64,000 bases of DNA from an uncultured Clostridium sp. (GCA_946404215.1 CAMJCT010000003.1:1-64000); one strand, 5' to 3'; positions 48,374-58,900 are shown, counted from the first letter of the stretch. Numbers and translations: made by a program. The notes: generated by a model from the sequence alone, not told the origin.

Positions 48374-49633
48374 GTGGAAAAATTAGTAATTAGCGGTCCT
48401 ACTCCTCTAAAAGGTGAAGTGACAATAAGTGGCGCTAAAAATGCAGCAGTAGCAATTTTACCTGCAACACTTTTAATAGATGGAACTTGTACAATAGAAA
48501 ATCTACCAAACATAAGCGATATAAAAATATCTTGTGACATATTAGAAAAATTAGGTGCCAAAATAAAATGGAACAACAAAAACAGTATTACAATAGACAC
48601 TTCAAATATTAATACAACAAAAGCTCCATTAGACTTAACTAGTAAATTTAGAGCATCTTATTACATAATAGGATCTATGCTTGGAAGAATGGGACAGATA
48701 GAAGTTGGAATGCCTGGAGGGTGTAAATTAGGCGCTAGACCTATTGACCAACATATAAAAGGATTTGAGCTACTTGGTGCAAACGTATCTGTAGAAAAAG
48801 GAACCATTTCTGCAAAAGCTAAAAAACTTAATGGTTGTCCTATATATATGGATATTGTTTCTGTTGGAGCAACTATAAATGTAATGCTTGCCAGCGTTCT
48901 AGCCAATGGCACAACCGTTATAGATAATGCGGCAAAAGAACCTCATATTGTTGACGTAGCAAACTTTTTAAATGCTATGGGAGCAGATATTAGAGGCGCT
49001 GGAACAGACATTATAAAAATAAATGGAGTTAAGAAATTAACAGGAAACGCAACATACTCTGTTGTGCCAGACCAAATTGAAGCAGGAACCTTTATGCTTG
49101 CAGCTATAGCTACTAAAGGAGATTTATTAATAAAAAATTGTATAACAAAGCACTTAGATTCCATTACTGCTAAAATAATAGAAGTTGGTGGCAATGTAGA
49201 AGATTATGGAGATAGTATAAGAGTTTGGTGTAACCAAAGACCAGGTAAAGCGAATATAAAAACACTTCCTTATCCGGGATTTCCTACAGATTTACAACCA
49301 CAAATGGGAGTTGTTCTATCTTTAGCAGATGGAACAAGCATAATAAACGAAAGTATCTGGGATTCAAGATTTCAATATACTGAAGAATTAAACAAAATGG
49401 GTGCTAAAATAACAGCACAAGGAAAGTCTGCAGTATTTGAAGGTGTTGAAAAACTTTCAGGTGCTCCTGTATATTCATCAGATTTAAGAGCCGGAGCAGC
49501 ACTAGTAATTGCTGGAACAGCTGCTGAAGGAATAACAGAAATCTACAATTTAGAACATATTGACAGAGGATATGAAAACATTGAAGAAAAATTCAGAAAA
49601 GTTGGTGCTAAAATCAAAAGAATTAAAGAATAA
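48374..49633 (+). CDS. murA: UDP-N-acetylglucosamine 1-carboxyvinyltransferase
   Basis: Transfers enolpyruvate from PEP to UDP-GlcNAc, the committed step of peptidoglycan synthesis. It has N-terminal GAKNAAVAILPA, the catalytic cysteine at 117 (PGGCKLGARP), so fosfomycin-type alkylation is possible, PDQIEAGTFM and FPTDLQPQM. The start is GTG at 48374 with GGAGGG upstream. It is 419 aa and full length. It leads a plus-strand run with the metallo-hydrolase and rlmH at spacings of 19 and 14 bases. Confidence 0.96.
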   Translation: MEKLVISGPTPLKGEVTISGAKNAAVAILPATLLIDGTCTIENLPNISDIKISCDILEKLGAKIKWNNKNSITIDTSNINTTKAPLDLTSKFRASYYIIGSMLGRMGQIEVGMPGGCKLGARPIDQHIKGFELLGANVSVEKGTISAKAKKLNGCPIYMDIVSVGATINVMLASVLANGTTVIDNAAKEPHIVDVANFLNAMGADIRGAGTDIIKINGVKKLTGNATYSVVPDQIEAGTFMLAAIATKGDLLIKNCITKHLDSITAKIIEVGGNVEDYGDSIRVWCNQRPGKANIKTLPYPGFPTDLQPQMGVVLSLADGTSIINESIWDSRFQYTEELNKMGAKITAQGKSAVFEGVEKLSGAPVYSSDLRAGAALVIAGTAAEGITEIYNLEHIDRGYENIEEKFRKVGAKIKRIKE

Positions 49634-49652
49634 ACAAAGGAATGAATAAATT

Positions 49653-50441
49653 ATGTTAAATTTTTGTAGCCTATATAGTGGAAGTAGCGGAAATAGCCTG
49701 TTCGTTGAGACATCAAACACAAAAATATTAATTGATGCAGGAGTAAGTAGCAAAAAAATTGAAACAGCTTTAAACGATATAAATATAGACCCAAAAACAT
49801 TAGATGGAATTTTAGTTACTCATGAACACATTGATCATGTACAAGGTTTAGGCACGCTATCTAAAAAATTTGATTTACCTGTTTTTGTAAACCAAGAAAC
49901 TTTAGATGCTATGCCAAAACAAAAAGATAAAATATCTGATAAAAATATAAAAACATTTAAGGTTACAGATAAATTTTCTATTGGTGACCTAGAAATTAAA
50001 CCCTTTTCAATTCCTCACGATGCTGTCAACCCATGTGGGTTTAATATATTAAAAGATAACAAAAAAATAAGTATAGCTACAGATATTGGGCATATGACAA
50101 ATGATATATTAAAAAACTTAGAAGAAAGTTTATTTATTATGTTAGAAGCAAATTATGACCCCGAAGTATTAAGATGCACTTCATACCCTTTTAAACTAAA
50201 GTCGCGCATTGCTGGTCCTACCGGACATTTGTCAAATGAACTAGCAGGAAAGACAATTTCCTATTTATTAAAATCCGGATTAAAAAAAGCTATGCTGGGT
50301 CATTTAAGTAAAGAAAGTAACTTCCCTGAACTTGCTTATCAAACTGTTATGGATGAACTAATAGCCGAAAATTATACTGAAAATTCTTTAAAGTTAAGTG
50401 TAGCCAATAGAGAATCTAGAAGTAGTTTAATAAATATATAA
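49653..50441 (+). CDS. Metallo-beta-lactamase fold hydrolase (WalJ/YycJ-like)
   Basis: A cytoplasmic MBL-fold protein. It has an SSGNSL motif near the N-terminus (LYSGSSGNSLFVE), zinc ligands in THEHIDHVQG (about 55-64), and later SIATDIGH, EANYDPE and GHLS. This pattern belongs to the YycJ/WalJ family, associated with the WalRK system and exonuclease activity in other Firmicutes; here it sits between murA and rlmH instead. It is 262 aa. Confidence 0.88.
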   Translation: MLNFCSLYSGSSGNSLFVETSNTKILIDAGVSSKKIETALNDINIDPKTLDGILVTHEHIDHVQGLGTLSKKFDLPVFVNQETLDAMPKQKDKISDKNIKTFKVTDKFSIGDLEIKPFSIPHDAVNPCGFNILKDNKKISIATDIGHMTNDILKNLEESLFIMLEANYDPEVLRCTSYPFKLKSRIAGPTGHLSNELAGKTISYLLKSGLKKAMLGHLSKESNFPELAYQTVMDELIAENYTENSLKLSVANRESRSSLINI

Positions 50442-50455
50442 AATAGAGGTAAAAT

Positions 50456-50935
50456 ATGCTAACTATACAAATAATATGCATTGGAAAAATTAAAGAAATA
50501 TATTTAAAAGAAGCTATAAATGAATACAGTAAAAGATTATCTAAATATTGTAAATTAGACATTATAGAATTACCTGATGAAAAAATTACAGATAAATTAA
50601 ATGATAATATATCTAATATTATTAAAGCAAAAGAATGTAATAATATAATTAATCATTTAAAAAAAGATTCACACATAATTGCACTAGATTTAAGTGGTAA
50701 ACAATTTACCTCAGAAGAATTTGCGCTAGAGCTAGAGAAAATCTCTATGCTAAATAGTTCTGTTACATTTATAATAGGTGGTTCACTAGGATTAAATACA
50801 GAATTATTGAATAAATGTAGCCAAAAAATCTGTTTTTCTAAAATGACTTTTCCACATCAATTAATAAGAGTTTTTCTATTAGAACAATTATTTAGAGCTT
50901 TTAAAATTACAAATAATGAAACTTATCATAGATAA
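50456..50935 (+). CDS. rlmH: 23S rRNA pseudouridine-1915 N3-methyltransferase
   Basis: A SPOUT-class methyltransferase acting on helix 69 of 23S rRNA in assembled 70S ribosomes. It has the start IQIICIGKIKEIYLKEAI, the SAM-binding knot FIIGGSLGLN and the C-terminal KMTFPHQLIRVFLLEQLFRAF, with the terminal Tyr-His-Arg. It is 159 aa and full length. Following the WalJ-like gene is a common Firmicutes arrangement. Confidence 0.97.
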   Translation: MLTIQIICIGKIKEIYLKEAINEYSKRLSKYCKLDIIELPDEKITDKLNDNISNIIKAKECNNIINHLKKDSHIIALDLSGKQFTSEEFALELEKISMLNSSVTFIIGGSLGLNTELLNKCSQKICFSKMTFPHQLIRVFLLEQLFRAFKITNNETYHR

Positions 50936-50962
50936 TATATATTTTATTAAATATTAAAAGTA

Positions 50963-51079
50963 TTAAAAATTTTCTTTAAAATTTGAAATTTCTTTTAATA
51001 TTTTTTTTGCTAGTCTTTTAATTACAATTTTTTTCGTTAAAAAAAATATGAAAATAAATAATATTATATTAAAAATCAT
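50963..51079 (-). CDS. Small single-pass membrane peptide (38 aa)
   Basis: A short reading frame starting at 51079, with AAAGGA 7 bases upstream, 65 bases after the spmB stop. It consists of one hydrophobic helix (MIFNIILFIFIFFLTK) and a basic tail. The ribosome site and its position at the end of the spmA-spmB unit make it plausible. The A/T-rich composition means a chance ORF cannot be excluded. Confidence 0.35.
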   Translation of the reverse strand: MIFNIILFIFIFFLTKKIVIKRLAKKILKEISNFKENF

Positions 51080-51144
51080 AATAAATCCTTTGAAATTATT
51101 TTTATAAATTATAAATCCGTTTTCATAATTTGTCAACAATAACT

Positions 51145-51672
51145 TTATGTCAAAATTCGACAAATAACAACGCTTGTTACAATTCCAACAAAATCTGCTA
51201 TTAAAGCTGCAGCTAATACAAATCTGGTTTTTTTTATTTTTACACAACTTGTATAAATGGCAATAGTATATAAAGTTGTCTCTGTAGAACCCATTATAGT
51301 AGACGCAATAATTCCTAGACTACTATCAACCCCATAATTTTTCATTATATCTGTTGCTATTGCAATTGAACTACTTCCTGAAATTGGTCTTAATATTGCC
51401 AATGGCATAACTTCAGTTGGAAAATTAATTATGTTCAAAATTGGTAACATAAAATTAATTATTATATTTAGAATTCCAGAGCTTCTAAGTGCTCCTATTG
51501 CAACAAATAGTCCAACTAATGTCGGAAAAATACTTAAGACAATTTCTAGTCCTTCTTTAGCACCTTCTAAAAAATCATCAAATATTTTATTTTTCTGAAA
51601 AACTCCATAAATTATAACGACTAAAATAACAAATGGCATTGCTAAATTAGAAATAAAATTCATCAATTTCAT
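51145..51672 (-). CDS. spmB: Spore maturation protein B
   Basis: A nucleoside-recognition (Gate) domain membrane protein needed for spore core dehydration. It has four to five hydrophobic helices and the conserved LRPISGSSSIAIATDIMKNYG and STIMGSTETTLYTIAIY segments. It is 175 aa and full length. It is 40 bases downstream of spmA, and the two act together. Confidence 0.94.
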   Translation of the reverse strand: MKLMNFISNLAMPFVILVVIIYGVFQKNKIFDDFLEGAKEGLEIVLSIFPTLVGLFVAIGALRSSGILNIIINFMLPILNIINFPTEVMPLAILRPISGSSSIAIATDIMKNYGVDSSLGIIASTIMGSTETTLYTIAIYTSCVKIKKTRFVLAAALIADFVGIVTSVVICRILT

Positions 51673-51712
51673 TCTATAAAAAAACCTCTCTATTTTTATA
51701 TTTAAAATATAA

Positions 51713-52294
51713 TTATTTTTTACTACATTTAATAAAGATTTTTGTAGCTGTTATTCCTGCAAAAGCAGCACAAATCGTTGCAATCCATACAGGAAAAACT
51801 ATTGCAGTTGGATTTTTTGAACCCAAAGAATTTCTAATAGCTATTACAGTTGTTGGTATTATTTGAATTGATGCCGTGTTTAGCACTATAAACATTGCCA
51901 TAGAATTGCTTAATTCTTCTTTATTCTTATTTTCAAATTGCATTGATTTCATTGCCTTTAAACCTAATGGAGTAGCTGCATTCCCCAAACCTAGGATATT
52001 TGCAATCATGTTCATTGAAATTTCTCTTCGTATTTTACTATTTCTATTTATTTCTGGAAATAAATACTTAATAACTGGTCTCAATAAATTTGACATTTTT
52101 TCTATCATTTGTGTTCTATTTGCAATTTGCATTATTCCATTCCATAAGCAAATTGTCCCCAACAAATTAATAGATAAATTAACAGCGTCTGTTGTACTTT
52201 GAAAAATAGATGAATTTAGCTCTTGCAAATTTCCCGAAAAAATTGCAAATGAAAATGATATTATTATAAAAACCGGCCAAACTATATTTAACAT
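51713..52294 (-). CDS. spmA: Spore maturation protein A
   Basis: The membrane partner of SpmB. The ATG at 52294 follows GGTGAT; an upstream in-frame GTG lies within that site. It has LNIVWPVFIIISF at the start, FQSTTDAVNLSINLLGTICLWNG, a GLGNAATPLGLKAMKSM motif and a second Gate-type segment (FIVLNTASIQIIPTTVIAIR). It is 193 aa with five or so membrane helices. Confidence 0.94.
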   Translation of the reverse strand: MLNIVWPVFIIISFSFAIFSGNLQELNSSIFQSTTDAVNLSINLLGTICLWNGIMQIANRTQMIEKMSNLLRPVIKYLFPEINRNSKIRREISMNMIANILGLGNAATPLGLKAMKSMQFENKNKEELSNSMAMFIVLNTASIQIIPTTVIAIRNSLGSKNPTAIVFPVWIATICAAFAGITATKIFIKCSKK

Positions 52295-52346
52295 ACTTAT
52301 CACCAAAATAATTTTATTCTAAAGTATATTTTTTATTACAATTCAA

Positions 52347-52375
52347 TTGACCTTGTTTTTTATTTATGATATATT
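52347..52375 (+). promoter_or_regulatory. Sigma-A-like promoter of the AbrB gene
   Basis: TTGACC (52347-52352), a 17-base gap and TATATT (52370-52375) lie about 50 bases upstream of the abrB-like start, within the divergent spmA intergenic region. Confidence 0.6.
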
Positions 52376-52423
52376 ATGAGAATAAGGATTGTAAAAATAT
52401 AACTTTTGAGGGAGGATTATTGT

Positions 52424-52675
52424 ATGAAATCAACTGGAATTATAAGGAGAGTAGATGAACTAGGACGTGTTGTTATTCCTATAGAAATTAGAAACCAATT
52501 TAATATTGTTGAAAAGGATCCAATAGAAATATACGTTGATGGTTCTTCTATTGTATTAAAGAAATTTGAACCAAACTGTATTTTTTGTGGAAATACTAAA
52601 AAATTATTACCATATAACAATAAATTAATTTGTAGTAAGTGTGCAAAAAAAATTGGAGATTTGAAATCCGAATAA
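52424..52675 (+). CDS. AbrB/SpoVT-type transition-state regulator
   Basis: An 83-residue DNA-binding protein. The ATG at 52424 follows GAGGGAGGA. The N-terminal swapped-hairpin AbrB domain is clear: MKSTGIIRRVDELGRVVIPIEIR, then VEKDPIEIYVDG and IVLKKFEP. The C-terminal part has two CxxC pairs (CIFCGN and CSKC), a small zinc-ribbon-like oligomerisation region seen in clostridial AbrB proteins. It probably regulates the transition to sporulation; no operator can be pointed to. It is followed by a terminator. Confidence 0.93.
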   Translation: MKSTGIIRRVDELGRVVIPIEIRNQFNIVEKDPIEIYVDGSSIVLKKFEPNCIFCGNTKKLLPYNNKLICSKCAKKIGDLKSE

Positions 52676-52679
52676 TAAT

Positions 52680-52722
52680 AAAAAAACCGAGAAATTAAAA
52701 TATATATATTTCTTGGTTTTTT
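52680..52722 (+). terminator. Hairpin terminator after abrB-like gene
   Basis: The A-rich left arm AAAAAACCGAGAAATT pairs with AATTTCTTGGTTTTTT-type right arm (minor mismatches) and ends in eight T. Confidence 0.8.
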
Positions 52723-52810
52723 TTATTTATTATTATTTAATTATTCTTTTTTATAATTTACAATCAATATAATGCTTAAATGAACTCTATATAATCTTTT
52801 ATTATCAATA

Positions 52811-53641
52811 TTATAAAAATTTCTGATATATTTCATTTTTATTTACATTTCTATCTTTTGCAATTTTTTTTATTATTTCTTTTTTATCCAATCCCTGTTT
52901 CTCGTAATATTTATAATGTTCTTCTAAAGATAAATTATTTAGGATATTCTCTTCCTGAATTATATTTTTTCCTTCAATAATTAAAATTATCTCCCCTTTT
53001 AGCTCTTCTGACTTTTCTAATATTTCATTAATATTACCTCTTATGAATTCTTCATGTATTTTTGTAAGTTCTCTTGCTAAAACAATTCGTCTATCTTCTA
53101 TTATTTCTTTTAAATCCTTTAATGTTGAATTTAATTTATGTGGAGCTTCATAAATTATAGTTGTATAAATGCTATCCTCAATTTCTTTTAATTTCTTATT
53201 TCTTAGTTTTTTGTTTAATGGTAAAAAACCTAAAAAAATAAAATTATTTGTATTAATTCCAGAACCTATTAATGCATTAATTAAAGCACAAGCCCCTGGA
53301 ATAGGAATAATATTTATATTTTCATCAATACACTTTTTTATAACTTCTTCTCCGGGATCACAAATTCCAGGTGTTCCTGCATCAGAAACTAAAGCAATAT
53401 TCTGTCCCTCTTTTAATTTTTTAATTAATATTTCTGTTTTTATTTCTTCATTATGCCTATGGTAACTAATTAATGGTTTCGATATTTCAAAATGATTTAA
53501 TAGTTTTAATGTCTGCCTTGTATCTTCTGCGGCTATTAAATCAACATTTTTCAGAATTTTTAGTGCCCTCAATGTAATATCTTCCAAATTTCCTATTGGA
53601 GTTGCTACAACATATAAAACTCCATCATTTTTTTGTTCCAT
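52811..53641 (-). CDS. rsmI: 16S rRNA (cytidine-1402-2'-O)-methyltransferase
   Basis: A tetrapyrrole-methylase-fold enzyme modifying C1402 of 16S rRNA. It has the N-terminal VVATPIGNLEDITLRAL, AEDTRQTLKLLNHF, SYHRHNE, LVSDAGTPGICDPG and the PIPGACALINALIGSG segment. At 276 aa it has the usual length. The TrmN6-like methylase lies upstream on the same strand, a pairing seen in Firmicutes, but they are separated here by a low-complexity tract. Confidence 0.96.
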   Translation of the reverse strand: MEQKNDGVLYVVATPIGNLEDITLRALKILKNVDLIAAEDTRQTLKLLNHFEISKPLISYHRHNEEIKTEILIKKLKEGQNIALVSDAGTPGICDPGEEVIKKCIDENINIIPIPGACALINALIGSGINTNNFIFLGFLPLNKKLRNKKLKEIEDSIYTTIIYEAPHKLNSTLKDLKEIIEDRRIVLARELTKIHEEFIRGNINEILEKSEELKGEIILIIEGKNIIQEENILNNLSLEEHYKYYEKQGLDKKEIIKKIAKDRNVNKNEIYQKFL

Positions 53642-53820
53642 TACTCTTCCTTTCCTTAAAAAATTTATTTATTTTTATTTATTTAATTTTTATTTATTAT
53701 TTTTTTAATTTTTATTTATTTTTTTTAAAATTTTTATTTATTTTTTTAATTTTTATTTATTTTTTTAATTTATTATTTATTTAATTTTATTTTTATTTAT
53801 TTTTTTATTTATATTTATTT
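53642..53820. repeat. T-rich low-complexity tract
   Basis: Degenerate tandem units of the form TTTATTTATTTTTTTAA fill nearly the whole 179-base gap between the TrmN6-like and rsmI genes. G and C are almost absent. The frames open in it are by-products of composition. Confidence 0.85.
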
Positions 53821-54561
53821 CTATTTATTATATATTTTTTTTATTTCCTCTGTATAATTACCTTTCTCATCATAAATATATAAATTTTTTTCAATTTTCA
53901 AAAACTGCTTAGCATTTTTTATTCCTTTTACTAAAATTAATTTTGGCTCTTTATTATAATTCGAATACACAAATCTTAATAATTTTGGTTCTAATTTATT
54001 TTCTCTCATTGTGCTTAAAATATCGACCAATCTCTCAGGCCTGTGAACCATGTAGAATTCGCCCTTATCTTTTAAAAGCATTGTTGAAACTTTTATAAAA
54101 TCTTCTAAACTTGCTGTAATCTCATGCCTAGAAATTACCTTTTTTTCTTCTTCATTTATTATTCCAGTATTTTTTTTCTTATATGGCGGATTTGTTACAA
54201 TTACATCAAAACTTTTTTTTTCAAATATTTTTGGTAAATTTAAAATGTTTTCATTTATTATTTCAAATTTATTTTCTAAATTATTTAATTTAATACTCCT
54301 ACTTGCCATTTCTGCAATTTCTTCTTGCAATTCTATTCCAGTTATTTTTTTTAAATTTGTTTTTCCGCACAATAAAGTTGCAATAATTCCAGTTCCAGTT
54401 CCTAAATCCAATACATTTGCACCTTTTTTTATCTTTTTAGAAAAATCAGATAATAAGATACTATCTATACCAAAACAAAATCCCTTTTTATTTTGAATTA
54501 TTTTTAAATTTTTAAATTCTAAATCATCAATTCTTTCATTTTCTTTTAATTTAATTTCCAT
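53821..54561 (-). CDS. TrmN6-like tRNA adenine-N6 methyltransferase
   Basis: A Rossmann-fold SAM-dependent methylase of the TrmN6/YfiC (YabB) group, which methylates a tRNA adenine (A37 of tRNA-Val in E. coli). It has motif I VLDLGTGTGIIATLL (about 47-61), ITGIELQEEIAEMA, and the N6-adenine signature NPPY (VTNPPYKKKNTG, about 132). It is 246 aa. It is paired with rsmI downstream. Substrate specificity is inferred from the family. Confidence 0.88.
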   Translation of the reverse strand: MEIKLKENERIDDLEFKNLKIIQNKKGFCFGIDSILLSDFSKKIKKGANVLDLGTGTGIIATLLCGKTNLKKITGIELQEEIAEMASRSIKLNNLENKFEIINENILNLPKIFEKKSFDVIVTNPPYKKKNTGIINEEEKKVISRHEITASLEDFIKVSTMLLKDKGEFYMVHRPERLVDILSTMRENKLEPKLLRFVYSNYNKEPKLILVKGIKNAKQFLKIEKNLYIYDEKGNYTEEIKKIYNK

Positions 54562-54971
54562 TTTTATATATTTCCTTTTTATATATATTTAATATCTAAA
54601 AATTTATTTATTTGATTTTTTTACATAATTTTAAATAAATATAATTTTTAAATTTTAATTTTATATTATTTTATTATTATTTTAATTTTTATTACTATAT
54701 TATTTTATTTTATTTTTTATTTAATTTTTCTTTTTTATTTTTATTTTATTTTTATTATTTATTTTTATTTTAAATAATATTTATTTTTTAACCATTTTTT
54801 TTAATAAGCATATTATATAACAAAATTTAATTTTTTGCAAAAAAATCAGCTACTGTTTAGTCTTTTATTAATGTACGAGCAAATTATTATTATAAATTAA
54901 ATTAAGCAGCACAATGAGAATTTTAAGACTAGCAATAATAAAATTTTTTAAAAAAAGCAGGTGTTATAAAT
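54562..54971. other. Intergenic, extremely A+T-rich, no gene seen
   Basis: About 410 bases, with the first 250 consisting of T-rich imperfect repeats of TTTTATT and TTTAATTTT. The rest is ordinary A+T-rich sequence leading to the small plus-strand gene. I see no RNA gene, terminator-grade hairpin or convincing promoter in it. Confidence 0.6.
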
Positions 54972-55157
54972 TTGGAACAAAACTTTTTGAATAATTTAAA
55001 AGAAAATAGAGGAGAAAAAAAATCTCCTCAAAAAAAATCTTTTGATTTTAAAAAATATAAAAAAAATACAATTAATTCATTAAATGATGTTGAATATTTT
55101 TTAAATAATTTAAATAAATTTAAACGTTTTATTAAACTTCATAAAATTTTAAAATAA
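54972..55157 (+). CDS. Small basic protein (61 aa), unknown
   Basis: It starts with TTG at 54972, 9 bases after GCAGGTG. The product is Lys-rich (about one residue in four) with Asn and Phe, and has a possible helix (TINSLNDVEYFLNNLNKFKRFI). I do not recognise it. It could be a small nucleic-acid-binding or spore protein. The ribosome-like site supports it, but the flanking composition makes chance possible. Confidence 0.45.
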   Translation: MEQNFLNNLKENRGEKKSPQKKSFDFKKYKKNTINSLNDVEYFLNNLNKFKRFIKLHKILK

Positions 55158-55179
55158 TTATTTAATTATTTTTAAAAAA

Positions 55180-55725
55180 TTATAATGTTTTCCTATCAAA
55201 CTCTCCTCTAAATTCTTCATTAGTCTCTCCATTAATTAAAATTTTAATTTTATTTACTTCTGTCAACTCTGTTAATGTATTTACTAATGAATTTATTAAA
55301 TTATTTTTTTCTTTTTCATCCTCTTTATTAAAATTTAGAAATTCAGATGAAAAATCTAAAGTAAGACAATCACCTTCTATATATGTTTTTAATAATTTCG
55401 TATTTTCTGGTATTATTTTTTTATTTTTCTCATTTTTAGGTCCTTCAATCAACAAATTAACTAACCTTTCATATGGAGTATTAAGAATTTCCTTTATATC
55501 TATCAATCTCGCTTCTGGACACAAATTATTATTTTCTTTTGATGCAAAATATAAACTCACTATTGTTTTTCGTAATTGCTCTTGTGAAATTTCTTCCTCT
55601 GGTGTAAATTCCGTAATATTTGTTTCTACTTTTCTTTTTTTTACAAAGCTAATACCAAAGTACCCCCCTACCAAAATAATAATTAATAAAACACCAAAAA
55701 TAATAAACACTTTTTTATCTTTCAT
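55180..55725 (-). CDS. GerMN-domain membrane-anchored protein
   Basis: The ATG at 55725 is chosen because GGAGAG lies upstream. One N-terminal helix (about 5-25) exposes a GerMN domain, which is found in GerM and other spore/wall proteins. It has the typical SLYFASKENNNLCPEARLI opening, LVNLLIEGPKN, and VNTLTELTEVNKIKILING near the end. It is 181 aa. In B. subtilis GerM is needed for spore assembly and germination. Here only one GerMN copy is present. It is divergent from the activase gene. Confidence 0.82.
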   Translation of the reverse strand: MKDKKVFIIFGVLLIIILVGGYFGISFVKKRKVETNITEFTPEEEISQEQLRKTIVSLYFASKENNNLCPEARLIDIKEILNTPYERLVNLLIEGPKNEKNKKIIPENTKLLKTYIEGDCLTLDFSSEFLNFNKEDEKEKNNLINSLVNTLTELTEVNKIKILINGETNEEFRGEFDRKTL

Positions 55726-55862
55726 GTTACTCTCTCCTATCTCTATAAATATCTTATGTTTTAATAATATTATTACTTTGTCCAAATTAGAACTTAAAAA
55801 AAATAAAACATTTTTTTAAACTTTTAATCAGTTATATAAAAATAAATTACATTCTTTTCCAT

Positions 55863-55891
55863 TTGACAAAAGTCCATTTTCCGTATAAAAT
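55863..55891 (+). promoter_or_regulatory. Sigma-A-like promoter of the activase/dehydratase gene
   Basis: TTGACA (55863-55868), a 17-base gap and TAAAAT (55886-55891). The transcript would have a leader of roughly 100 bases before the start at 55998. Confidence 0.6.
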
Positions 55892-55997
55892 TAGGGTAGT
55901 AAATTATATGATTTTATAAAAAAATATAATAATTAAAAAAATACAAAAATCATATTTATAGATTATTTTATACATTGGGAAAGGATTGAATTTTATA

Positions 55998-58900
55998 ATG
56001 AATAATTTATTACATGTTGGACTAGATGTTGGTTCAACAACAGTTAAAATTATAGTTATGGATGAACAAAAAAACACTATATATAAAGATTACCAAAGAC
56101 ATTATTCCGACACTAAAAACACTGTATGTAATGTTTTAGAAGATTTATTAAAAAAATATCCACTAAATACTTTTACTTTAGCACTTACAGGCTCTGGAGC
56201 AATGTCTGCTGCTAAATTCTTAGGAGTTAATTTTATTCAAGAAGTTGTTTCATGTAAACGTTCTGTTGAAAAATATATTCCTAAAACAGACGTCGTAATT
56301 GAATTGGGTGGAGAAGATGCAAAAATAATATATTTTGACCAGTCTATTGAGCAGCGTATGAATGGTACTTGCGCGGGTGGTACAGGTGCTTTTTTAGACC
56401 AAATGGCATCACTTTTACACACAGATACAGCAGGTTTAAATGAACTTGCAAAAAATTATTCTACAATTTACCCTATTGCATCTCGTTGTGGTGTTTTTGC
56501 AAAAACAGATATACAACCACTTATTAACGAAGGTGCTGCTAAAGAAGACATTGCTGCTTCTATCTTTCAAGCAGTTGTTAACCAAACCATTAGCGGTCTA
56601 GCATGTGGTAGACCTATAAGAGGCAATGTTGCCTTTTTAGGCGGTCCTCTAAATTACTTATCAGAACTAAGAAAAAGATTTATAGAAACACTTAAATTAA
56701 AGGATGAAGAAATAATAGTGCCAGAAGAAGCACATCTTTTGGTAGCAAAAGGAGCTGCATTAGACTCTATAAATTCTGAATCTATTACTCCAAATGAACT
56801 AGAGCAAAAAATAGAAAATTTAAAGAATTCTAGAGATAATACCACTCATCCTTTGGATCCTTTATTCAAAAGTAAAGAAGACTATATACAATTCAAAGAA
56901 AGGCACAACAAGGCAACAGTAAAAAAAGCATCTTTAGAAAATTATGAAGGAGATTGCTATTTAGGAATTGATGCTGGTTCTACAACAACAAAACTAGTAT
57001 TAATTGATAAAGATGGAAAATTATTATATTCACTTTATGGAAGCAATGAAGGAAATCCTTTAAAAAGTGTTATGAAAATGCTAAAAGAATTATACTCTGT
57101 GTTACCTAAAAAAGCCATCTTAAGGTATAGTGGTGTTACTGGATATGGTGAAAAATTAATTCAAACAGCATTAAATGTTGATTTAAATGAAATTGAGACA
57201 ATAGCACATTATACTGCTGCCAAAACATTTGAGCCTGATGTTACTAGTATTGTAGACATTGGCGGACAAGACATGAAATATATTAGAATAAAAAATGGCT
57301 CTATTGACAATATCATGTTAAATGAAGCTTGTTCTTCTGGATGCGGATCATTTATAGAAACATTTAGTAAAAGTCTAAATTTAGAAATTTCCGAATTTGT
57401 AAAAGATGCCATCGAAGCTAAAAGACCTGTAGATTTAGGGTCTAGATGTACTGTTTTTATGAACTCAAAAATAAAGCAAGCTCAAAAAGAAGGCTATTCT
57501 GTAGGAGATATTTCAAGTGGACTCTCATATTCAGTTATAAAAAACGCTATTCAAAAAGTTATGAAAGTAAGAGATGTAGAAACACTTGGAAAACATATTG
57601 TTGTACAAGGTGGTACATTCTATAACGATGCTGTTTTAAGGGCTTTTGAATTAATAGTAGGGAAAAATGTTGTAAGGCCAGACATTGCAGGTCTTATGGG
57701 CGCATATGGTATGGCTATTTTATCTAAAGAGCAATATGAAAACAATTTAGATATGGAACACACCTCTACAATATTAAAGAATGATGAAATAGATAAACTT
57801 GAAATTAAAGTTACACATACTCGTTGTAATAACTGTGAAAACCACTGCAAATTAACCATAAATAAATTTAGCAATGGACAAATACATGTGTCTGGAAATC
57901 GTTGTGAAAAAGGAGCAGGTATAGTTACTAAGGGAAAAAGACTGCCAAATTTAGTACAATACAAATATGAAAGAATTTTTGACTATAAGCCTTTAGAAGA
58001 ACAATTTGCTACAAGAGGAACAATAGGAATTCCTAGAGTCTTAAATATGTATGAAGATTATCCTTTCTGGTTTACATTTTTAACAAATTTAGGTTTTCGT
58101 GTAGTTCTTTCTGAAAAAAGCACTCGAAAAACCTATGAAAAAGGAATGGAATCAATGCCCTCAGAATCTGTTTGCTATCCTGCAAAACTTTCTCATGGAC
58201 ACATTGAAAGCCTATTAGAGCAAGGCATAAAAACTATTTTTTATCCTTGTATTCCATATTCAAGAAAAGAATATGAAAAGGCTGACAACCACTACAACTG
58301 CCCTATTGTTATTTCTTACTCTGAGGTATTAAAAAATAACGTAGAAAAATTAAAAGATCCAGATATTAAATTCTTAAATCCTTTCTTACCATTTGAAAAG
58401 AAAAATCTAGTTAAAAAAATACTAGAATTAGAAGAGTTTAAAGAATACAACTTTACAAAAGCAGAATTAATTGAAGCAGCCGAAAAAGCCGAAGAAGAAT
58501 ATCAAAAATGTAAAAAAGCTATTCGTGACAAAGGAACTGAAACAGTAAAATATATAGAAGAAAATAACTTAAAAGGAATTGTTCTAGCAGGAAGACCCTA
58601 CCATATAGACCCAGAAATTAACCATGGTATTGATACATTAATTACTTCATTAGGTCTTTGCGTATTAACTGAGGATAGTATATCAGATAAAACAGAGGCA
58701 AAAAGACCTTTAAGAGTTGTAGACCAATGGGTATATCATGCAAGACTTTATGCTGCAGCAGACTTTGTTGGAAAACATAATAATTTAGAATTAATCCAAT
58801 TAAACTCTTTTGGATGTGGAGTAGATGCTGTAACTACAGACCAAGTAGAAGAAATTTTATCAAGCTTTAATAAAATGTACACCTTAATTAAAATAGACGA

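Noticed and set aside
53596..53784. A Phe/Leu/Ile-rich ORF in the T-rich tract
   Set aside because: Composition alone produces it; the repeat is low complexity and the ORF starts inside rsmI.
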